From positions 1-9,758 of the forward strand of contig JAFAEU010000273.1 in assembly GCA_023423855.1 (NCBI GenBank): DNA of 9,758 nt, read 5' to 3'. The stretch comes from Pseudomonadota bacterium (lineage in GTDB: Bacteria > Pseudomonadota > Gammaproteobacteria > Xanthomonadales > Xanthomonadaceae). Under the pieces are notes generated by a model that searched no databases, had not been told where the DNA came from, and saw only the letters and a list, made by a program, of their open reading frames with translations. A program made the translations under genes and the position numbers. Positions within the stretch are counted from its first letter, which is position 1, and every line of letters begins with the position of its first letter. Positions 1 through 5,351 of this stretch are shown piece by piece.

Positions 1-487
1 GCTTTTAGGGCCAGATCGCCGCGATGTGCGCCCTCCCCCGCCTGCGGGGGAGGGTTGGGGTGGGGGCCAGCCGAAGCCACGCACCGTCCACCGCATGGGC
101 GACCTCGGCTGGTTCGACGCCGAAGGCCGCCTCTGGTTCTGCGGCCGCAAGTCGCAGCGCGTGGAAGCCGCCGACGGCCAGCTCTACACCGAGCAGGTCG
201 AACCCGTGTTCAACACCCATCCCGACGTGCGCCGCACCGCCCTGGTCGGCATCGGCGCGCGCGGCGCGCAGGTGCCGGTCCTGTGCATCGAACCGTGCGC
301 CGGCATCGCGCGCGGCGAGCATGCGCGTATCGAATCGGCGCTGCGCGCCATCGGCGCGCGCTTTCCGCACACCGCGCGCATCGACACGTTCCTGTTCCAT
401 CCCGGCTTCCCGGTCGACATCCGCCACAACGCCAAGATCGGCCGGGAAAAACTCGCGCAATGGGCCGCGACACGGAGCCATGCATGA
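1..487 (+). CDS. oleC: OleC, beta-lactone synthetase of olefin biosynthesis (C-terminal part, 5' end missing)
   Basis: The frame is open from base 2 to the TGA at 485-487, about 161 residues; the start lies before the window. OleC belongs to the ANL (acyl-CoA synthetase/luciferase-like) superfamily and uses ATP to close a 2-alkyl-3-hydroxy acid to a beta-lactone. Visible motifs are the A7/A8-like stretch [20 protein letters not shown] (translated from about 89) with the hinge GRK, and near the end [15 protein letters not shown], which carries the lysine expected in the mobile C-terminal domain. The stretch [22 protein letters not shown] is the start of that domain. Directly upstream of the GDLG motif a palindromic repeat is read in frame as [16 protein letters not shown], which is not expected in the family. 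The gene overlaps oleD by four bases, so the two are probably one operon. The assignment is from recognised motifs and the OleD neighbour; whether the protein works with the insert is unknown. Confidence 0.85.
   Translation, partial: LLGPDRRDVRPPPPAGEGWGGGQPKPRTVHRMGDLGWFDAEGRLWFCGRKSQRVEAADGQLYTEQVEPVFNTHPDVRRTALVGIGARGAQVPVLCIEPCAGIARGEHARIESALRAIGARFPHTARIDTFLFHPGFPVDIRHNAKIGREKLAQWAATRSHA
31..66 (+). repeat. Palindromic G-rich repeat inside oleC (copy 1)
   Basis: CCCTCCCCCG (31-40) pairs with CGGGGGAGGG (45-54), giving a 10-bp perfect stem with a four-base loop. It is followed by TTGGGGTGGGGG (55-66). Bases 46-66 are identical to 7350-7370, and a diverged inverted copy lies at 7411-7447. 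Similar REP-like units are common between genes in Xanthomonadaceae; this one lies within a coding sequence and keeps its frame open. The G-runs are on the coding strand. Confidence 0.85.
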
Positions 488-1476
488 AGATCCTCGTCAC
501 CGGTGGTGGTGGTTTCCTGGGCCAGGCGCTGTGCCGCGGCCTCGTCGAGCGCGGGCATGAGGTCGCCAGCTTCAACCGCGGCCACTATCCGCCGCTCGAC
601 GCGCTCGGCGTGCGCCAGCTGCGCGGCGACCTCGCCGATCGCGAAACCGTCGCCGCCGCGGCGCGGGGTTTCGACGCGATCTTCCACAACGCCGCCAAGG
701 CCGGCGCATGGGGCAGCTACGACAGCTACCACGCGGCCAACGTCACCGGCACGCAGAACGTGCTCGATGCCTGCCGCGCGCACGGCATCGGCCGGCTCGT
801 CTACACCTCGACGCCCAGCGTGACCCATCGCAAGACCCATCCGGTCGAAGGCGGGACCGCGGACACGGTGCCCTATGGCGAGGGTTTCAAGGCGCCGTAC
901 GCGACCACCAAGCTGGTCGCTGAGAAGGCGGTGCTGGCGGCGAACGACGCCGACCTCGCCACCGTCGCGCTGCGCCCGCGCCTGATCTGGGGACCGGGCG
1001 ACCAGCAGATCCTGCCGCGGCTGGTGGAGCGCGCGAGGCAGGGCCGTCTGCGCTTCGTCGGCGGCGGCCACAACCGCATCGACACCACCTACATCGACAA
1101 CGCCGCGCAGGCGCACTTCGACGCCTTCGAACACCTCGCGCCGGGCGCGGCCTGCGCGGGGCGCGCGTACTTCATCAGCAACGGCGAGCCGAAGCCGACG
1201 CGCGAGATCGTCAACGCGCTGCTCGCCGCCGCGGGCGCGCCGCAGGTGGAGGGGTCGATCCCGTTCGGCGCGGCGTACGCGATCGGTGCGGCGTGCGAGA
1301 CGCTGTGGCCGCTGCTGCGGCTGCAGGGCGAGCCGCCGATGACGCGGTTCCTGGCCGAGCAGCTCAGTACGACGCACTGGTACGACATGGCGCCGGCGAC
1401 GCGCGACTTTGGCTATCGCCCGAAGGTCACGATCGCCGAAGGGCTGGAGCGCCTGCGCGCCGCGCTGCGCGGCTGA
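484..1476 (+). CDS. oleD: OleD, NAD(P)-dependent 2-alkyl-3-ketoacid reductase
   Basis: This gene encodes 330 residues and is an extended short-chain dehydrogenase/reductase (3-beta-hydroxysteroid dehydrogenase-like). In the olefin pathway OleD reduces the 2-alkyl-3-ketoacid made by OleA to the 2-alkyl-3-hydroxy acid that OleC then cyclises. The N-terminal Rossmann motif is TGGGGFLG (residues 6-13), followed by RGDLAD near residue 48. The catalytic set is visible: S112 in YTSTPSVTH, and Y139 and K143 in [15 protein letters not shown], around residue 163, is typical of the family. The start is ATG 484, which overlaps the oleC stop as ATGA, with GGAG at 474-477 six bases upstream, so translation is probably coupled to oleC. 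It is full length for the family. Other epimerase/dehydratase-like SDRs look similar; the OleC neighbour decides the call. Confidence 0.9.
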   Translation: MKILVTGGGGFLGQALCRGLVERGHEVASFNRGHYPPLDALGVRQLRGDLADRETVAAAARGFDAIFHNAAKAGAWGSYDSYHAANVTGTQNVLDACRAHGIGRLVYTSTPSVTHRKTHPVEGGTADTVPYGEGFKAPYATTKLVAEKAVLAANDADLATVALRPRLIWGPGDQQILPRLVERARQGRLRFVGGGHNRIDTTYIDNAAQAHFDAFEHLAPGAACAGRAYFISNGEPKPTREIVNALLAAAGAPQVEGSIPFGAAYAIGAACETLWPLLRLQGEPPMTRFLAEQLSTTHWYDMAPATRDFGYRPKVTIAEGLERLRAALRG

Positions 1477-1528
1477 GCCGGCGCAGGGCCTGCGGAAGTC
1501 CCGTAGCTCGCCGGTTCGCTGAAACCAC

Positions 1529-1612
1529 CGTCATCCCCGCGAAGGCGGGGATCCAGCGTCTTTGCGTTTCAGGAATTGAAGACACCGGGTCCCCGCCTTC
1601 GCGGGGATGACG
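1529..1612. repeat. Inverted pair of GTCATCCCCGC-type palindromic repeats
   Basis: Bases 1529-1551 and 1590-1612 are perfect reverse complements over 23 bp. Each arm contains its own hairpin (CCCCGC-GAAG-GCGGGG in the left arm). Weaker pairing (GTCTT 1558-1562 with AAGAC 1579-1583) extends the structure inward. This is a recognisable dispersed repeat family, found between genes in many GC-rich proteobacteria. It lies 52 bases after the oleD stop and may end or stabilise that transcript, but no T-run follows, so it is not called a terminator. Confidence 0.85.
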
Positions 1613-1823
1613 AAAGTGTCGGGGCCTCATGGGGCCCGGAAATTCCGGGTTCGCGCCGAGGCGGCCCGCGTGCGCGATCGATCCCGTCGTCTTCACCACG
1701 CCGTGATCTGCTGCCTTTCACGGTGACCTCACCTCGCTGTCACCCGGCCGCGACCGGCGCTCGCGTAGCGTCTCCCCGCACCTCGATTGCACGGCCGCCG
1801 GCCGACATCCCGGAGACGCTTCC
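1613..1823. other. Non-coding stretch upstream of the DUF1328 gene
   Basis: With 1477-1612 this forms a 347-base gap between oleD and the small membrane gene. I see no convincing gene in it. Two small symmetric sites stand out: CCCGGAAATTCCGGG at 1635-1649 (7-bp arms around one A), and GGTGAC 1722-1727 paired with GTCACC 1739-1744, separated by 11 bases. Either could be a protein-binding site; neither matches an operator I can name. No clear -35/-10 pair was found, although the small gene downstream should have its promoter here. Confidence 0.3.
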
Positions 1824-1982
1824 ATGCTCAGATACGCCGTCATCTTTTTCGTCATTGCCCTCATCGCCGCCGTGCTCGGCTTCTCCGGTATCGCCGGTGC
1901 CGCCACCAACATCGCGTGGGTGCTGTTCGTGGTGTTCGTGATCCTCGCGATCATCTCGCTGCTGCGGGGCAAGCGGGTCTAG
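1824..1982 (+). CDS. Small DUF1328-family membrane protein (YtjA-like)
   Basis: This 52-residue protein begins [20 protein letters not shown] and ends in SLLRGKRV. It has two predicted membrane helices (about residues 4-21 and 29-46) joined by a short Gly/Ala-rich turn (SGIAGAATN) and a basic tail. Sequence and length fit the DUF1328 family of short two-helix inner-membrane proteins, whose function is not established. The start is ATG 1824, with GGAGA at 1812-1816 seven bases upstream; the stop is TAG 1980-1982. A strong terminator follows within 25 bases and the nearest upstream gene ends 347 bases away, so it is probably transcribed alone. Family members are often linked to stress responses, but nothing in this window shows that. 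Confidence 0.88.
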   Translation: MLRYAVIFFVIALIAAVLGFSGIAGAATNIAWVLFVVFVILAIISLLRGKRV

Positions 1983-2006
1983 GTCCAGCATCCGTTCGGT
2001 GGACGG

Positions 2007-2033
2007 AAGGCCCGCCGCCCGGCGGGCCTTTTT
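2007..2033 (+). terminator. Rho-independent terminator after the DUF1328 gene
   Basis: AAGGCCCGCC (2007-2016) pairs perfectly with GGCGGGCCTT (2021-2030) around a four-base loop, and the T-run reaches 2033. The 10-bp GC-rich stem plus TTTTT lies 25 bases after the DUF1328 stop, so it should end that transcript and isolate ubiJ. The stem is also preceded by A residues, so some activity in the opposite direction is possible. Confidence 0.9.
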
Positions 2034-2058
2034 CCTGGGGCGGATCCAACAGAAGGTG

Positions 2059-2144
2059 CTGTCATTCCGAGCGCAGCGAGGAATCTGCTTCTGCCGTTTC
2101 TCCCCCGACGGGAAGCAGATTCCTCGCTGCGCTCGGAATGACAG
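2059..2144. repeat. Perfect 33-bp inverted repeat (TCATTCCGAGCGCAGCGAGGAA family)
   Basis: Bases 2059-2091 and 2112-2144 are perfect reverse complements over 33 bp, around a 20-base loop. The arms carry the recognisable CATTCCGAGCGCAGCGAGGA core of a dispersed intergenic repeat seen in many bacteria. As RNA either strand would form a very stable hairpin. It encodes no protein and has no flanking direct repeat that I can see, so it looks like a MITE- or REP-type unit rather than an insertion sequence. It sits between the DUF1328 terminator and the ubiJ promoter region, in a place where insertion would do little harm. Confidence 0.9.
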
Positions 2145-2185
2145 GTTGCCGGGCGCGATGGGGGCATCGGCGTCATGCCAGCCGC

Positions 2186-2191
2186 TACAAT
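2186..2191 (+). promoter_or_regulatory. Probable -10 element of ubiJ (leaderless promoter)
   Basis: TACAAT at 2186-2191 differs from the TATAAT consensus at one base and ends five bases before the ubiJ ATG. With the usual 6-8 base spacing, transcription would start at or next to the ATG, giving a leaderless mRNA. No Shine-Dalgarno sequence lies upstream of the ATG. No good -35 hexamer is seen 17 bases upstream, which lowers confidence. Confidence 0.5.
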
Positions 2192-2196
2192 GCGCC

Positions 2197-2847
2197 ATGG
2201 CCACGTTCCCGCCCTCGCCCTTCGACGCGATCAAGCCCATCGCCGGCCGCGCGCTGGAGGCCGCGCTCAACCGCGCGGTTGCGCTCGACGCCGACACGCG
2301 CCAGGCGCTGGCCCGGCTCGACGGCCGCCGCGTCGAACTCACCCTCGAATCGCCGCCGCTGGCGCTGCAGCTGCGGGTCGAGGGCGAACGCCTCGCGGTG
2401 GGTCCGGTCGACGCCGCCAACGAGCCCGACCTCGCCGTGCGCGCCACGCTCGCCGGCATGCTCGCGCAGCTGCCGTTCCTGCGCCGCGACGACGCGCCGC
2501 CGGTGGGCAAGGTGCGCGTGTCGGGCGACGCCGAACTTGCGCGCCAGCTGCAGCGGCTGGCCGAGCGTTTCGATCCTGACTGGCAGCAGCCGTTCGTGTC
2601 GGTGTTCGGCGATGTCGTCGGCGTGCAGGTCGCGAACGCGTTCGCCGGCGCGCTGCGTCAGGCACGCGAACTCGGCCGCAACCTCGCGCAGAGCGCTGCC
2701 GAATACGTGACCGAGGAGTCGCGCGACGTGGTCGCACGCGCCGAGCTCGACGCCTTCCACGACGACGTCGACGTGCTGCGCGACGACGTCGACCGCCTCG
2801 CCGCGCGCGTGTCGCGCCTCGCGGCCTCGCCGGGGATACCCGCTTGA
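2197..2847 (+). CDS. ubiJ: UbiJ, SCP2-domain ubiquinone biosynthesis accessory factor
   Basis: This gene encodes 216 residues. UbiJ binds lipid through an SCP2 (sterol carrier protein 2) fold and, with UbiK, helps organise the soluble Ubi complex in which the ring-modifying steps of ubiquinone synthesis take place. Residues about 14-118 fit the SCP2 domain ([20 protein letters not shown]; then [16 protein letters not shown]; then [20 protein letters not shown]). Residues about 180-208 are a charged heptad-like helix ([19 protein letters not shown]), matching the C-terminal coiled coil through which family members are thought to pair. Length is close to the usual ~200. ATG 2197 is chosen because the domain begins soon after it and TACAAT lies just upstream; the frame is open further upstream, but that part crosses the repeat and is not family-like. 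It overlaps ubiB by four bases. No ubiE precedes it, unlike the ubiE-ubiJ-ubiB order of Escherichia coli. Confidence 0.88.
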   Translation: MATFPPSPFDAIKPIAGRALEAALNRAVALDADTRQALARLDGRRVELTLESPPLALQLRVEGERLAVGPVDAANEPDLAVRATLAGMLAQLPFLRRDDAPPVGKVRVSGDAELARQLQRLAERFDPDWQQPFVSVFGDVVGVQVANAFAGALRQARELGRNLAQSAAEYVTEESRDVVARAELDAFHDDVDVLRDDVDRLAARVSRLAASPGIPA

Positions 2848-4514
2848 GCAGCGTGCTGCGCGCCTCGCGCATCGGCCGCGTGCTGCTGCGCTATCGCCTC
2901 GACGACCTGCTCGACGACACCCCGGCCGAGCGCTGGCTGAAGCTGATGCGGCCGTTCGTGCCGCGCGCCTCCAGCGACATCGCCGCGCAGTCGCGCGGCG
3001 CGCGCCTGCGCCTGGCGCTGCAGGAGCTCGGTCCGATCTTCGTCAAGTTCGGCCAGATCCTCTCCACCCGCCGCGACCTGCTGCCGCCGGACATGGTCGA
3101 CGAACTGGCGCTGCTGCAGGACCAGGTCGCGCCGTTCGACGGCGACGCCGCGCGCGCGATCGTCGAGGCCGAACTCGGCGCGCCGATCGCAGCCCTGTTC
3201 GCGGCGTTCGACACCGTGCCGCTGGCCTCGGCGTCGATCGCGCAGGTGCACGCGGCCACGCTGCACGCCGTCGGCGACGCGCCGCCGCGCGAGGTGGTGG
3301 TCAAGGTGCTGCGCCCGGGCGTGGAGAAGCAGATCGACGGCGACATCGCGCTGCTCAAGAACCTCGCCGGCCTGGTCGACCGCACCCATCCCAGCGCCGA
3401 CAAGATCCGCCCGCGCGAGATCGTCGCCGAGATCGAGAATACGCTGGCCGCCGAGCTCGACCTGCAGCGCGAGGGCGCCAACGCCTCGGTGCTGCGCCGC
3501 AACTGGCTGGATTCGGCCGACCTGTACGTGCCCGAGCCGATCTGGAGCCACACCACGCAGAAGGTGCTGACCCTCGAGCGCGTGCGCGGCATCAACAGCG
3601 ACGACATCGAAGCGCTCGACGCCGCGGGCATCGACCGCAGGGCGCTCGCGGCCAAGGGCGTGCGCGTGTTCTACACCCAGGTGTTCCGCGACAACTTCTT
3701 CCACGCCGACGCGCACGCCGGCAACATCTGGGTCGACCCGACGCGGCAGGACAACCCGCGCTTCATCGCGCTGGACTTCGGGATCATGGGCCAGCTCTCC
3801 GGCGAGGACCAGTACTACCTCGCCGAGAACTTCATGGCGATCTTCAACAAGGACTACCGCCGCATCGCCGAATTGCACGTGCAGGCGGGGTGGATGCCGT
3901 CCTACATCCGCATCGACGAGCTGGAAGCCGCCGCGCGCGCGGTCTGCGAGCCTTACTTCACCCGGCCGCTGTCGGAGATCTCGCTGGGCGAGGTGCTCGG
4001 CAAGCTGTTCCGCACCGCGCAGCGCTACGAGCTGACCCTGCAGCCGCAGCTGATCCTGCTGCAGAAGACGCTGCTGACGATCGAGGGCATCGGCCGCCTG
4101 CTCGATCCGAAGATCGACATCTGGGCGGTGGCGCGGCCGGTGCTCGAGCGCATCCTGGTCGAGCGCTACAGCCCGCAGAAGCTCGCCACCGAATTCCGCA
4201 AGCGCCTGCCCGAGATCGTCACCCGCGCGCCGGAGATGCCGCGGCTGGCGCATGCCTGGCTGCAGCAGCAGGTCGAGGGCCGGCACGAGCTGCGGATGCG
4301 CTCGCAGGACATCGTCGAGCTCACGCAGACGCTCAAGGCCATGCAGCGGCGCATCGTCGCCGCGATCCTCGGCGTCGGCCTGCTGATCGTCGCCGCCGTC
4401 CTGTACTCGCTGGAAGCCGGCGGTCCCGCGATTCTCGGTATCCCGGCCGCATCGTGGATCGCCGGCATCGGCGGCCTGTGGGCGATCCTCGCCGCGATGC
4501 CGCGGCGCGGATAG
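2844..4514 (+). CDS. ubiB: UbiB, ABC1/ADCK atypical kinase-like ATPase for ubiquinone biosynthesis
   Basis: This gene encodes 556 residues, close to the ~546 of E. coli UbiB. UbiB is a membrane-anchored protein-kinase-like ATPase that supports ubiquinone production, probably by helping hydrophobic intermediates reach the Ubi enzymes. The family marks are present in order: KFGQ (residues 68-71, the KxGQ motif), the Ala-rich nucleotide loop ASASIAQVH (128-136), the ATP-binding lysine K154 in VVVKVL, the ExD motif E204/D206, the catalytic-loop HADAHAGN (287-294) and the metal-binding DFG (311-313). The C-terminus has two membrane helices (about 502-522 and 527-550). The start is TTG 2844, sharing TTGA with the ubiJ stop, with GGGGA at 2832-2836 seven bases upstream; GTG 2853 is an alternative. 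No terminator is obvious after it. Confidence 0.93.
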   Translation: MSSVLRASRIGRVLLRYRLDDLLDDTPAERWLKLMRPFVPRASSDIAAQSRGARLRLALQELGPIFVKFGQILSTRRDLLPPDMVDELALLQDQVAPFDGDAARAIVEAELGAPIAALFAAFDTVPLASASIAQVHAATLHAVGDAPPREVVVKVLRPGVEKQIDGDIALLKNLAGLVDRTHPSADKIRPREIVAEIENTLAAELDLQREGANASVLRRNWLDSADLYVPEPIWSHTTQKVLTLERVRGINSDDIEALDAAGIDRRALAAKGVRVFYTQVFRDNFFHADAHAGNIWVDPTRQDNPRFIALDFGIMGQLSGEDQYYLAENFMAIFNKDYRRIAELHVQAGWMPSYIRIDELEAAARAVCEPYFTRPLSEISLGEVLGKLFRTAQRYELTLQPQLILLQKTLLTIEGIGRLLDPKIDIWAVARPVLERILVERYSPQKLATEFRKRLPEIVTRAPEMPRLAHAWLQQQVEGRHELRMRSQDIVELTQTLKAMQRRIVAAILGVGLLIVAAVLYSLEAGGPAILGIPAASWIAGIGGLWAILAAMPRRG

Positions 4515-4699
4515 CCGAGGCCGCATCCCGCGGGAGGCCCCGCATGCGGTCACATCCGCCGGCCGGCCGCGTCATTGGTTCGAGCGGCGCGGGAAACTGG
4601 CATCATGGACGGCCCGGCCCCTGCCACTTGGCGGCAAGCGGTGCCGGCGGAACGGAAGCCGTGCGGCGCCGATCGCACAGCGGATGAGGGATCGGGGAC
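4515..4699. other. Gap between ubiB and yqiJ, probably with the yqiJ promoter
   Basis: This 185-base gap separates two operons of unrelated function. A stem of CCGCAT (4521-4526) with ATGCGG (4544-4549) encloses the palindrome CCCGCGGG (4527-4534), but no T-run follows. I found no convincing sigma70, sigma54 or ECF promoter. The yqiJ operon presumably starts here, unless it is read through from ubiB. Confidence 0.25.
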
Positions 4700-5317
4700 G
4701 TGACGCTATTTCTGACCACCAGCCTGGGATATCCGACGCTCGCCTACAGCATCGCGCTGGGCGGACTGCTGGTGTTCTGGCTGGTGTCGGCGATCGGCAT
4801 CGTCGGCCTCGACGCGCTGGACCTCGACTTCGGCGACGGCGGCGACGCCGGCGGGATGGTGTCCAAGCTCGGCCTCGACGGCCTGCCCTCGCTGCTCGTG
4901 CTGACCCTGCTGGCCTTCTTCGCCTGGGCCATCACCTACTTCACCCATCTGCTGCTGCTCGCGCCGCTGCCCGACCTGCTGCGCTACGGCCTCGGCACCG
5001 GGGTGCTGCTGCTGGCGCCGGTGCCGGCGATCCTGCTCACCGCCTTCGTGCTGCGGCCGCTGCGGCGCTTCCTGCTGCGGCTGCGTCCGGCGCCGCCGAC
5101 CTCGCTGCTGGGCAGGGTCGCGATCGTGCGCACGCCGACGGTCGATGCGCGCCAGGGCATGGCCGACCTCGACGACGGCGGCGCCGGGCTGGTCCTGCAG
5201 GTGCGCCACGACGGCGCCGCGGAGATCGCGCGCGGCGAGCGCGTGGTGCTGCTCGAACACGATGCGTTGGCCAACACCTGGCGGGTGATGGCCGAGCGCG
5301 ACTACCAGAACCTGTAA
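4700..5317 (+). CDS. yqiJ: YqiJ-like inner-membrane protein with C-terminal OB-fold
   Basis: This gene encodes 205 residues, close to the 209 of E. coli YqiJ (DUF1449/OB-fold family). There are three membrane helices (about residues 16-38, 63-88 and 97-120), with an acidic Gly/Asp-rich loop DFGDGGDAGG (43-52) between the first two. The basic stretch RPLRRFLLRLRP (119-130) follows. Residues about 136-197 form a beta-rich NfeD/OB-like domain (SLLGRVAIVRTPTV, then GLVLQVRHDG, then GERVVLLEHD). Partners of this kind sit beside flotillin or band-7 proteins and are thought to help place them in the membrane. The GTG 4700 start has GAGGG nine bases upstream; ATG 4684 is out of frame. The flotillin gene begins 34 bases downstream, so the two are surely co-transcribed. 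The biochemical role is unproven. Confidence 0.85.
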   Translation: MTLFLTTSLGYPTLAYSIALGGLLVFWLVSAIGIVGLDALDLDFGDGGDAGGMVSKLGLDGLPSLLVLTLLAFFAWAITYFTHLLLLAPLPDLLRYGLGTGVLLLAPVPAILLTAFVLRPLRRFLLRLRPAPPTSLLGRVAIVRTPTVDARQGMADLDDGGAGLVLQVRHDGAAEIARGERVVLLEHDALANTWRVMAERDYQNL

Positions 5318-5351
5318 TGCAACCGGATACGTTTCGACAGGAGCCGCTTCC

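Noticed and set aside
1293..1610. Open frames running through the 1529-1612 repeat and translating as VIPAKAGIQ-like peptide
   Set aside because: That peptide is the well-known spurious translation of this repeat family; the frames otherwise overlap oleD out of frame.
1999..2196. N-terminal extension of ubiJ up to an earlier start codon
   Set aside because: The extra frame passes through the terminator and the 33-bp inverted repeat and gives non-family sequence; ATG 2197 fits the SCP2 domain start and the adjacent TACAAT.
2658..4553. 631-codon open frame on the - strand, opposite ubiJ/ubiB
   Set aside because: It lies antisense to a gene with every UbiB motif in order. Its translation is Arg/Asp/His/Gln-rich with no fold I recognise, as expected for a mirror frame in GC-rich coding DNA.
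4592..4614. Possible sigma54 or ECF-type promoter around GGGAAACTGGCATC before yqiJ
   Set aside because: The GG and GC elements are 11 bases apart rather than the required 10, and no matching ECF -10 lies 16 bases after GGAAAC.
4544..4687. 47-residue + strand open frame before yqiJ with a well-spaced GGGAGG (4532-4537)
   Set aside because: The ribosome site is good, but the translation (Gly/Ala/His/Pro-rich) resembles no protein and lacks a membrane helix or leader-like feature. It is kept only as a weak upstream-ORF possibility.
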